From Sulfurimonas sp. (lineage in GTDB: Bacteria; Campylobacterota; Campylobacteria; Campylobacterales; Sulfurimonadaceae), in the NCBI GenBank assembly GCA_030646745.1, contig JAUSKV010000010.1, positions 1 through 14,692 on the forward strand: a DNA stretch of 14,692 nt, given 5' to 3'. The notes under the pieces were generated by a model. The model was not told the DNA's origin, did not search any database, and saw nothing but the letters and a program-made list of their open reading frames with translations. Positions 6,239 through 14,328 of the stretch are shown here, piece after piece (the stretch's first letter is position 1; each line of letters opens with the position of its first letter). A program made the position numbers and the translations under genes.

Positions 6239-7233
6239 AACATGGCGCAGGCATATACAAAGCAGCAAAAAAACTGGGCTGCGAAGCGGATGAAATCATA
6301 GACTTCTCTTCAAACATAAATAGCTATAACCCTGATATTAACATAACACTAACAGATGCAATGCTAGTAAAATATGCCGACAGCTCCTACTCAGAGCTAA
6401 AAAAAACCATCGCCAAAAAGTATCAAATCAAGAAAAAGCAGATGGCTCTTTACAACGGTGCAACCTCTGCTATCTTTGAACTTTTTAAAAACCTAAAAGA
6501 AGAAAGGGTTTATCTCTATGCGCCTCTTTATGGCGAGTATGAAAAAGCAGCAAGGCAAGAGAAGAAAAAAATAATCAAAATCAACCGCTTTGAGAACCTC
6601 TATAAAAAACCAAAATATGAGTCCATAGTTGTCTTCGTAAATCCATCCACTCCTGATGGTAAATATTACAACTTAGAGAAGCTTTTTAGCATCTGGAAAG
6701 AGCAAAACTGCACTGTTATTTTGGATGAGTCTTTTTTGGAATTTGAAAGCCTAATCTCTTTGAGAAATCAAATCAATTATTATAAAAAACTATACATTAT
6801 CCAATCCTTTTCTAAATTTAATGCATGTGCAGGTGTGAGAATCGGAGCGATTTTCTCTGACTTTTCAAATATTGAGAAATTAAAAACTCCGCTATGGAAT
6901 CTCTCCTCTTTTGATGCTCAGTTTTTAACGCAGAGACTCCAAGACAAAGATTTTGCAGAGAAGAGTAAAAAGCTACATAAGCACTATAAAGAGGAACTTT
7001 TTAACATTTTAGAAAACTCAAAACTCTTTTGCAAAATATACAAAAGTGATTCAAATTTTTTCCTCACAAAATCAGAGAGAGCCGATGAAATTTTTAAGCA
7101 TCTTTTAGAGAATAAAATCTTAGTAAGAACATGCGGAAGTTTTGACTTCTTAGATAACAGCTATCTTCGCTTTGCGGTTAAAGAGAGTAATGCGCATAGC
7201 AGACTGGCAGAGGTTTTTAAAGAGTTTGGATAG
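6235..7233 (+). CDS. cobD: Threonine-phosphate decarboxylase-like PLP enzyme (CobD/CobC family)
   Basis: I chose the ATG at 6235 (332 residues) because it overlaps the kinase stop by ATGA and gives the family start HGAGIYKAAK...IIDFSSNIN. A longer frame from 6166 would run through the kinase gene. It is a fold-type I aminotransferase-like enzyme. N136 in NPSTPDG and D164 in LDESFLEF contact the cofactor. K194 in SFSKFNACAGVRIG forms the Schiff base to PLP. Arg in YLRFAVKE near the end binds the carboxylate. CobD turns L-threonine 3-phosphate into aminopropanol phosphate, which CbiB joins to the corrin; cbiB lies downstream at 13411. Histidinol-phosphate aminotransferase is the close paralogue, but the N-terminus and the neighbours favour CobD. 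NPSTPDG is a variation on the usual NPNNPTG, so substrate choice (threonine or serine phosphate) is open. Confidence 0.82.
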   Translation: MKHGAGIYKAAKKLGCEADEIIDFSSNINSYNPDINITLTDAMLVKYADSSYSELKKTIAKKYQIKKKQMALYNGATSAIFELFKNLKEERVYLYAPLYGEYEKAARQEKKKIIKINRFENLYKKPKYESIVVFVNPSTPDGKYYNLEKLFSIWKEQNCTVILDESFLEFESLISLRNQINYYKKLYIIQSFSKFNACAGVRIGAIFSDFSNIEKLKTPLWNLSSFDAQFLTQRLQDKDFAEKSKKLHKHYKEELFNILENSKLFCKIYKSDSNFFLTKSERADEIFKHLLENKILVRTCGSFDFLDNSYLRFAVKESNAHSRLAEVFKEFG

Positions 7234-7266
7234 AATATTTATATCAAAATCCTAAAGGTACTCAAA

Positions 7267-10200
7267 ATGACAAAAAAACTATTACTTCTACTAGATAGGC
7301 TTTTCATTTTATGTATAAACTATATAAACACATGCCATATATATATTATTAACAAATATCAAGAAGATAAACAAAACAAATATCAATATTTGATACCTAC
7401 TGATGGAGCTGACAAAGATGGTAAATATTCAGAAGCTCTTTTTGAAGCATTAGAAAATAACAAAGTAAGAAATATTGCTGTTTCAGGTTCGTATGGTTCT
7501 GGAAAAAGTAGTTTTTTACGAACTTTTGAAAATAATCATATTCAATGGAAATTTTTAGATATATCATTAGCTTCATTTAAAAGTGATAAGCAACCTGATG
7601 ACTCACTCATCGAGAAAGGTATATTACAGCAAATGTTCTATAAAGTAAAAAGTTCAAGCATTCCACAATCTCGCTTCAAACGGCTAAATCCTATAAAAAT
7701 ATCAACTGTATTTTTAATTTTTTTATCAATACTATCTTTTTTGTTATATTTTGATTCAAGCTTATTTGGTAATCTTTATTTCCCAAAAGATTTTATGTTT
7801 ATCCCTGCATCCATTATCTTGATTACTCTATTTTACTTTATTAAATTATCACTCAAAAATTTCAGCTCCATCAGTCTTGAAAAAATTAATCTAAATAGCT
7901 TAGAAATTAAATCAAACGAAGAAAACAAAGAATCTATTTTAAACAGATACCTAGATGAAATACTCTATTTTTTTGAGGTTACAAATTACAATATTGTTGT
8001 ATTCCAAGACCTAGATAGATTTGAAAGTTTAGAAATATTTACAAAACTTAGAGAATTAAACAATCTTATAAACAACTCTGAACAAGTCAATAAAAAACTT
8101 GTTTTTATCTATGCTATTAAAGATGACATGTTCAAAAATGAAACAAAAGATGATAACAACAATAGAACAAAATTTTTTGATTTTATGATACCTATAATAC
8201 CATATATCAATTCATCCAACTCCTACGAAAAACTCTTAGAATTATTTGAAAATGAGAATATAGAAGATGATTTCTTGCGTGATATTTCTTTATATATTGA
8301 AGATATGCGATTGCTAAACAATATCTACAATGAGTATAAAATTTATGATTTAAAAATAGGGAATAAATTAAATAAAACTAAACTATTAGCCATCATAGTC
8401 TATAAAAATTTTCATCCATCAGATTTTGTAGCACTGCACAAAAATCAAGGCATGGTTTATGATGTATTCAATAACAAAGCAAAATATATCAGCACTCTTA
8501 TAAAAGATTTGGATTTAGAAATTGAGACAAATAAAACTAATATCAAAAATATTGGAGAAGAACGACAAACTGATATAGAAGAGTTAAGAATGATTTATCT
8601 TTACAAAATTGTACAAAAATTAACGAGAGTTACTACTCACCTCTATCTTGATAATAAAAGTATCCCTCTATCTAATGCTACAGAAGATAAAAACTTTGAA
8701 TTACTTAGAACTTCAGGAACAATTAAATATGATCAATGGAGTGGAAATGTAAATTTTACAAATATTGAAAATGAAATAGATAAAGATAATACTTACCCGC
8801 AAAGAGAGGCACGTATCAATAAGAAGTTAGATAAAATAATGAACAAGCTAAAACAAGATATTGAAACTATTCAAAGCAAAAAAGCTTTCATTAAATCATA
8901 TTCAATTAGAGAAATAGTTCATAGCACCGCTCACAATAGTGTGTTCTCAGGAGATATTGGAAATCAACACTTACTGAAATACTTAATCAAAGAAGGCTAT
9001 ATAAATGAAGACTATTATATATATATTTCTTACTTTCATGAAAACAGCATTACGGAAAAAGATAGAGAGTTTTTACTTAGTATTAAAAATGAAGAGCCAT
9101 TAGATTTTAGTTTTACTCTGAACAACATTGAACAATTAATTAAAATGATTAGACCTAGAGAATTTGATTCTAAAGCAGTGATGAATTTTCATATTCTTAC
9201 TTTTATGTTCCAAAACAATATAAAAGATGAAAGTTTTCAAATGCTGTTGAAGAACTTGTCCGATGGAAGCAAAGAGTCTAAAAGGTTTATTTTTTCATAT
9301 ATTGATGTTTCAACAGAACAAAAATCTTTTATTAAAAATATCACAAAAACTTGGATTGATTTTTGGACATACATAGATGAAGAAAGTGATTTTACTGAAG
9401 ATAAAAAATATAATTATTTACGCTTAATTTTAAATTATGCTGATATTGATGACATTATGAAAATTGCTGAAAACAGCAGTTTAAAAGAGTACATAAGTAA
9501 TCAAGAGAATTTATATCCAATAGATGAAACTGAAAAATATGAGGAAATCATTAAAAGGTTAAATATAAAATTTAAATATTTTGAGAACTTAGGCATCAGT
9601 GAACCGTTGTTTAATTATATATACAACAATCATTGCTATCAACTTCATGAAAAAATGATAAATAAAATGGCTATTCTAAAAGGAAAGCCACAAGACATAA
9701 TTAATGAAAATTTAAAAATTGCTCACTTTACAACATTGAAAAATGCAAATGTTACAATGTTAATAGAGTATATTTATACAAATATAAACGAGTATATTGA
9801 AAATGTATTTTTAAAAATTGAAACTAATACTCAAGAGTCTGAAGAAGTTATCATAGAATTATTAAATAATAAAAATATTATATTTAATAATAAAGTATCC
9901 ATAGTTGAGAAAGAAGAGACTAAAATAAAAGATATTTCTAAAATTACAGAAGATATGTCTATATGGATAGATATTATTAAAAATAATAAGATTGAATCAA
10001 ATTGGGATAACCTCCTATCTTATTATCAAGAGGTAAGTGAACTTAGCAGTATAATGATTAATTTTATAAATCAAGAAAAAAACTATAAAGAAATATCAAA
10101 AAACAAAATGAGTAAGAGAAAAATATTTGCTGAGAAATTAGTAGAAAAATTTTCTGAAGAAATACTCTTGTCCAATGATATTTCAGACGAAGCCTATTCA

Positions 10201-10851
10201 CTTTTACTAAAAGATATATGGTTCGCGAAATATCCTGAGTTAAATGTTGAACACTTGTCTTCTAAAAAAATTGATATCCTTTTAGAAAATGTAAAAATGG
10301 CTCTTACTAAAGCAAATATTGACATTTTAAAAGAACATTTCAAAGATAAGCATATTACTTTAATAGAAAATTTCAAAGATGAATTCTTGGAAGAATTTGA
10401 TGAGCTGCTATTGGGTAGTAGTGATTATGAAAAGCTATTAAAATCTTCAAAACTATCTAAAGATGATAAATTGAATATTATAGAGAAGATAAGTTTATCA
10501 CTCTATGATACCGATGAAGATTTAGTTCATACTGTAATTGGCTTGTATATTGAGAATAATACAAAAATAGAATTTAATATTTTTGACAAATTATTTGATA
10601 AAGCGAACCGCGAAGATGCATTAAAATTATTAACTCTGCAAATAAAATATTTAGAGATTGAAAATATTACTTCTTACTTAAAACAATTTGCAGAGCCTTA
10701 TTGTGATATAGCAGACCTAGGTTCTAAACCTCTTAAGCTAGATAATAATGAAATTAATCTACAACTTATAAATGCTTTAAATGAAAAACATTATATTTCT
10801 TCTCGCACTGTAGAAAAAACAAAAATTAAAGTCAATAGAAAAAGAGTTTAG
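7267..10851 (+). CDS. YobI-like transmembrane P-loop NTPase (KAP/STAND-like), candidate defence protein
   Basis: The protein has 1194 residues, with an AAAGG ribosome site eight bases before the ATG. Around residues 40-80 it reads YLIPTDG...YSEALFEALENNKVRNIAV, then Walker A GSYGSGKSS (74-82). Two hydrophobic segments (about 145-162 and 173-195) are likely membrane helices between Walker A and Walker B. Walker B is NIVVFQDLDRF (242-252, acidic D248 and D250). Then come KLRELNNLI, FIYAIKDDMF and RTKFFDFMIPIIPYINSSNS, all marks of the YobI-type family. The last ~750 residues are AT-rich, Lys/Asn/Ile-rich helical sequence without a domain I recognise, perhaps a sensor. The gene has much lower GC than its neighbours, a sign of transfer. 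Other transmembrane NTPases of this class (Tmn) defend against phage; a defence role here is inference. Fic follows after one base. Confidence 0.8.
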   Translation: MTKKLLLLLDRLFILCINYINTCHIYIINKYQEDKQNKYQYLIPTDGADKDGKYSEALFEALENNKVRNIAVSGSYGSGKSSFLRTFENNHIQWKFLDISLASFKSDKQPDDSLIEKGILQQMFYKVKSSSIPQSRFKRLNPIKISTVFLIFLSILSFLLYFDSSLFGNLYFPKDFMFIPASIILITLFYFIKLSLKNFSSISLEKINLNSLEIKSNEENKESILNRYLDEILYFFEVTNYNIVVFQDLDRFESLEIFTKLRELNNLINNSEQVNKKLVFIYAIKDDMFKNETKDDNNNRTKFFDFMIPIIPYINSSNSYEKLLELFENENIEDDFLRDISLYIEDMRLLNNIYNEYKIYDLKIGNKLNKTKLLAIIVYKNFHPSDFVALHKNQGMVYDVFNNKAKYISTLIKDLDLEIETNKTNIKNIGEERQTDIEELRMIYLYKIVQKLTRVTTHLYLDNKSIPLSNATEDKNFELLRTSGTIKYDQWSGNVNFTNIENEIDKDNTYPQREARINKKLDKIMNKLKQDIETIQSKKAFIKSYSIREIVHSTAHNSVFSGDIGNQHLLKYLIKEGYINEDYYIYISYFHENSITEKDREFLLSIKNEEPLDFSFTLNNIEQLIKMIRPREFDSKAVMNFHILTFMFQNNIKDESFQMLLKNLSDGSKESKRFIFSYIDVSTEQKSFIKNITKTWIDFWTYIDEESDFTEDKKYNYLRLILNYADIDDIMKIAENSSLKEYISNQENLYPIDETEKYEEIIKRLNIKFKYFENLGISEPLFNYIYNNHCYQLHEKMINKMAILKGKPQDIINENLKIAHFTTLKNANVTMLIEYIYTNINEYIENVFLKIETNTQESEEVIIELLNNKNIIFNNKVSIVEKEETKIKDISKITEDMSIWIDIIKNNKIESNWDNLLSYYQEVSELSSIMINFINQEKNYKEISKNKMSKRKIFAEKLVEKFSEEILLSNDISDEAYSLLLKDIWFAKYPELNVEHLSSKKIDILLENVKMALTKANIDILKEHFKDKHITLIENFKDEFLEEFDELLLGSSDYEKLLKSSKLSKDDKLNIIEKISLSLYDTDEDLVHTVIGLYIENNTKIEFNIFDKLFDKANREDALKLLTLQIKYLEIENITSYLKQFAEPYCDIADLGSKPLKLDNNEINLQLINALNEKHYISSRTVEKTKIKVNRKRV

Positions 10852-10852
10852 A

Positions 10853-11920
10853 ATGAAAGAGTTCATCCCAAAAAATCTACCCCTACAACAAACCATAGAA
10901 ACAACAAAAGTTCTAAAAAAAACCATCTCTGCGAACAGAGCTTTGGCAAAACTGAACGGTGTTGCTAAAATCATTCCTAATCAAGCGATTTTAATAAACT
11001 CTTTGGTTTTGCAAGAGGCGAAGGATAGTAGTGCGATTGAAAATATTATCACTACGCATGATGAGCTTTACCTTGCAAGTGTGGACATGTCGAATGTTTC
11101 AAATGAAGCTAAAGAGGTGCATCACTATTCTAAAGCACTTCTTATGGGTTTTGATTTGGTAAAGAACAATCAACTTTTGCTTAAAAAGTACATTGTTGCA
11201 ATGCAAGAAGAACTTGAACAAAATGATGCCGGTGTGAGAAAACAGAGCGGCACGAACCTCAAAAATGCACAGACAGGCGAAGTGATTTTTACTCCGCCAC
11301 AAGAGTATGAGACGATTCAAAATCTTTTAGATAATCTTGAGAAGTATATCAACGAGCCAAATGAAAATGACCCGCTTGTGAACATGGCGATTATTCACTA
11401 TCAGTTTGAGACTATCCACCCTTTTTATGATGGAAACGGAAGAACGGGTAGGATTATCAATATTTTGTATCTTATTTTGAAAGAGTTGCTGGATATTCCT
11501 ATTCTTTATCTCAGCCGTTATATCATCAAAAATAAGAGTGATTATTATAGACTGCTTCAAGAGGTTAGAACAAAAGATTCACTAGAAGAGTGGATTTTAT
11601 ATATGCTTGACGGGGTTGAGCAGACTTCGATTGAGACCATAGAATTAATAGAAAATATATACAAACTCATGGAAGAGACGGCAAGTGAAGTAAAAGAGAA
11701 ATTGCCTAAAATGTATAGTAAAGATTTGATTGAGATTTTATTTATGCATCCTTACACAAAGATAGATTTTTTAGTTGAACGGTTAAGTATCACAAGACAA
11801 ACAGCATCAAAGTATCTCAAAGAATTAGAAGAGCTTAAAATTATGAAAAGTATTCAAATAAAAAATAGCAAATATTTTATTAACACTCAACTATTTGCTA
11901 TGTTACAAAAAGGTATATAA
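10853..11920 (+). CDS. Fic family protein (class II, autoinhibited) with C-terminal winged helix
   Basis: The protein has 355 residues. The Fic signature is HPFYDGNGRTGR (189-200): H189 is the base, and the Gly/Asn/Arg residues hold the nucleotide phosphates. Such enzymes usually AMPylate a target protein. Near the N-terminus SSAIEN (59-64) fits the inhibitory helix S/TxxxE(G/N), where E63 would block ATP, so this is a class II Fic that controls itself. The flap region TGEVIFTPPQ (141-150) is present. Residues about 303-330 (KIDFLVERLSITRQTASKYLKEL) form a winged helix, suggesting DNA binding and self-regulation. The start is one base after the stop of the NTPase gene, so translation is coupled. 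Base composition is closer to the cobalamin genes than to the NTPase. The target is unknown. Confidence 0.88.
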   Translation: MKEFIPKNLPLQQTIETTKVLKKTISANRALAKLNGVAKIIPNQAILINSLVLQEAKDSSAIENIITTHDELYLASVDMSNVSNEAKEVHHYSKALLMGFDLVKNNQLLLKKYIVAMQEELEQNDAGVRKQSGTNLKNAQTGEVIFTPPQEYETIQNLLDNLEKYINEPNENDPLVNMAIIHYQFETIHPFYDGNGRTGRIINILYLILKELLDIPILYLSRYIIKNKSDYYRLLQEVRTKDSLEEWILYMLDGVEQTSIETIELIENIYKLMEETASEVKEKLPKMYSKDLIEILFMHPYTKIDFLVERLSITRQTASKYLKELEELKIMKSIQIKNSKYFINTQLFAMLQKGI

Positions 11921-11938
11921 TTAAACATAAACTCAGAC

Positions 11939-11992
11939 CTATGTTAAAAAAACCAAGAAAACTCGACACATCTTCAATCTATGTTAAAAAAA
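11939..11992 (+). repeat. 14-bp direct repeat CTATGTTAAAAAAA, two copies 40 bp apart
   Basis: Copies lie at 11939-11952 and 11979-11992, between fic and cobQ. The second shares its core with the left arm of the palindrome at 11977-12013. A related TATGTTAC occurs at the very end of fic. Repeated TATGTTAA half-sites suggest protein binding. Confidence 0.75.
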
Positions 11993-12013
11993 TAGATAAA
12001 TATTAACATAGAT
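11977..12013. promoter_or_regulatory. Palindrome (11-bp perfect arms), candidate operator before cobQ
   Basis: ATCTATGTTAA (11977-11987) and TTAACATAGAT (12003-12013) are separated by 15 bases and end 19 bases before the cobQ start. No T run follows on the plus strand, so an operator is likelier than a terminator. The winged helix of the Fic protein directly upstream is a possible ligand (inference). Confidence 0.6.
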
Positions 12014-12032
12014 ATAAAAAAGGCAAAAAACA

Positions 12033-13418
12033 ATGAACTCCCTCAGCATATTCGGCACAAGCTCTGACGCGGGTAAGTCAACTCTTAGTTTTGCCATCAC
12101 CTATCTCTTGCATCACCGCGGTATAAAAGTTGCTCCTTTTAAGGCACAGAATGTCTCAAACAACTCTAAAGTTTGTGATGACGGCGGTGAGATTGCTATT
12201 CCTCAGCACTATGCGGCGGAGGCTATCGGGATTAAAACCTCTCACTTTATGAATCCTATTCTTCTGAAATCCGGCTCCAAAAACTCTGCGCACCTTATTA
12301 TAAACGGAGAGAGTGTCGGAGAGAAGGATGTTTGGAGTTATTACAGAGATATTGATACGCTCAAGCCGCATGCCAAAAAGGCTTTTAAAAAGCTTCTTAA
12401 AGAGTATGAGTGTATCGTGGCTGAGGGTGCCGGAAGCCCCGTTGAGCTGAACCTGATGAGCAAAGATTTATCAAACATTTACATCGCTGACGAGTTCAAC
12501 ACCAAGATTATTTTAGTTGCAGATATTGAGCGGGGTGGAGTTTTTGCCTCCATCTACGGGGTTTATAACCTGCTTCCAAAAAAACTCAGAAACAATGTTA
12601 TCGGGGTGATTGTAAACAAATTTCGTGGAGACATGCGCCTTTTTGATGAGGGTGTGCAAATTATAGAGGAGAGATTTGGCATCAAAGTGCTTGGAGTTGT
12701 GCCGTTTAAACCCTTTAACTTAGGTTTTGAAGACAGCGCATCTATTATGAATTATGTTCAAGAGCTTAGCAAAAGCATCATCAAAGTAGGCGTTATCAAA
12801 CTCCCGCATATCAGTAACTTTACCGATTTTGAGCCGCTTGTAGCAGACAGTGAAATAGAACTCTCCTTTATTTCAAGCCCGAGTGAGATTGCCTCATGTC
12901 AAGTAGTTGTTATTCCCGGAAGCAAAAGAGTGGTTGATGATTTGCTATGGCTGAGAGAACGGGGATTTGAGGAAAAGCTCAGTTCAAAAGAGCAGAAAGT
13001 AGTCGCCATATGCGGCGGATATGAGATGATGTTTGAGTCTATCTTAGACCCTTGGCATGTGGAGTCTGAAGAGATAGAGACAAAAGGTTTTGGGCGGATA
13101 AAAGGTGATGTGGTTTTTGAAAAAGAGAAGATTGTAAAAAAGGGAAAATACAACCTTTTCGGTGCCATGGTCGAAGGGTATGAGATACATAACGGTGTTG
13201 CAAAAAAGAGAGCCAAAAAGAAAAAAAATCTCTACGGAACATTTGTTCATGGACTTTTTGAGAGCGATGCGTTAAGATATAATATGTTTAATGCTATTGA
13301 CAAGCGCTACTCCGGCTATAATTTTGGGGAGTATAAAGCCAAATCAATAGAGCAGTTCACAAGACATATCGAAGAGCATGTTGACATAAATTTTATACAA
13401 AGAGCACTTAATGAGTAA
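12033..13418 (+). CDS. cobQ: Cobyric acid synthase
   Basis: This enzyme amidates side chains b, d, e and g of the adenosylated corrin, using four glutamines and ATP. The 461 residues are slightly short for the family (about 480-510). The dethiobiotin-synthetase-like ATP domain starts GTSSDAGKST (8-17), followed by KAQNVSNNS (38-45), EGAGSPVELN (131-140) and LVADIERGGVFAS (161-173). The glutamine-amidotransferase domain carries the nucleophile C327 in VVAICGGYEMM. H386 is in EIHNG, and H406 in YGTFVHGLFE is the likely triad histidine. An AAAGG site lies about ten bases before the ATG. Its end overlaps the start of cbiB by eight bases. The preceding cobD gene is separated from it by the NTPase-Fic insert, so cobQ may need its own promoter. 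Confidence 0.95.
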   Translation: MNSLSIFGTSSDAGKSTLSFAITYLLHHRGIKVAPFKAQNVSNNSKVCDDGGEIAIPQHYAAEAIGIKTSHFMNPILLKSGSKNSAHLIINGESVGEKDVWSYYRDIDTLKPHAKKAFKKLLKEYECIVAEGAGSPVELNLMSKDLSNIYIADEFNTKIILVADIERGGVFASIYGVYNLLPKKLRNNVIGVIVNKFRGDMRLFDEGVQIIEERFGIKVLGVVPFKPFNLGFEDSASIMNYVQELSKSIIKVGVIKLPHISNFTDFEPLVADSEIELSFISSPSEIASCQVVVIPGSKRVVDDLLWLRERGFEEKLSSKEQKVVAICGGYEMMFESILDPWHVESEEIETKGFGRIKGDVVFEKEKIVKKGKYNLFGAMVEGYEIHNGVAKKRAKKKKNLYGTFVHGLFESDALRYNMFNAIDKRYSGYNFGEYKAKSIEQFTRHIEEHVDINFIQRALNE

Positions 13419-14328
13419 TATTTTAATAACGCTGTTTGCCTATCTGATAGACAGAGTTTTTGGCGAGTTTAGTTTTTTCAACAAGAGAACATTTAAACAC
13501 CCTGTAGTGGTTATCGGCGACATGGTTACCTATTTTGAAGATAGATTCTATCAAAACTCTGTTTTGCGGGGTTTCTTTCTTGTCTCTTTTGTTATAACAA
13601 TCACAGGGACAATCGCCTTGATTGTAGATCATTTTTTGGCCGAATTCCACGCACTTTTGTACATAATCGCATCATCATTTATAGCTTCCATGTTTATCGC
13701 GCACAAGATGCTCTATGACTCTGTAAAAGGTGTCTTAACATCTGAAAATAAAAAAGAGGCTATCTCTCAGCTTGTAAGCCGCGATGTGGATAAGATGAGC
13801 GAGAGCGACATATACAAGGCAAGCATAGAAACTTATGCGGAAAATCTTAGCGACGGAGTTATCGCTCCGCTTTTTTATCTTCTGCTTTTTGGACTTGTGG
13901 GGGCTGCTCTTTATAAGGCGATAAACACGATGGATTCGATGGTGGGTTACAGAAATGAAAGGTATGAGAAGTATGGAAAAGTTGCCGCTATCCTTGACGA
14001 CATTGCAAACTTTCTCCCGTCTCGAATAACCGCTCTTTTAATTATGCTGCTCTCAAAACAAAAAAATAACTTCTCATTTTATGAAGATGCCAAAAAACAT
14101 GACAGCCCGAACGCCGGATATCCGATAACTGCTATGGCTCAGGCTCTAGGACTAAAACTGGGCGGCTCAACCTACTACTTTGGTAAATTAAAAGAAAAAG
14201 CCACCTTTGGAGAGGGCGAAGAAGAGATTACAAGAGAAGATGTCGAGCGTGCTTTAGAGTTTAGAAGTAAAATAGATTTTGCACTTTTAGTTTCACTCAC
14301 TCTTCTTTATCTATTGCTGAAGCTGTAG
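13411..14328 (+). CDS. cbiB: Adenosylcobinamide-phosphate synthase (CbiB)
   Basis: This membrane enzyme attaches aminopropanol (or its phosphate) to cobyric acid, giving adenosylcobinamide (phosphate). The 305 residues have hydrophobic segments near 1-15, 53-72, 80-97, 150-172 and 288-304. Family marks are LVSRDVDKM (121-129), ETYAENLSDGVIAPLFY (140-156), INTMDSMVGYRNERYEKYG (171-189), ILDDIANFLPSRI (194-206) and HDSPNAGYPITAMAQAL (230-246). It begins eight bases before the cobQ stop, so the two are translated together. Its substrates come from cobQ and from the kinase-CobD pair upstream. The 3' end overlaps the opposite-strand GGDEF gene by 32 bp, so there is no room for a separate terminator between them. 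The enzyme is also called CobD in the aerobic-pathway naming. Confidence 0.93.
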   Translation: MSNILITLFAYLIDRVFGEFSFFNKRTFKHPVVVIGDMVTYFEDRFYQNSVLRGFFLVSFVITITGTIALIVDHFLAEFHALLYIIASSFIASMFIAHKMLYDSVKGVLTSENKKEAISQLVSRDVDKMSESDIYKASIETYAENLSDGVIAPLFYLLLFGLVGAALYKAINTMDSMVGYRNERYEKYGKVAAILDDIANFLPSRITALLIMLLSKQKNNFSFYEDAKKHDSPNAGYPITAMAQALGLKLGGSTYYFGKLKEKATFGEGEEEITREDVERALEFRSKIDFALLVSLTLLYLLLKL

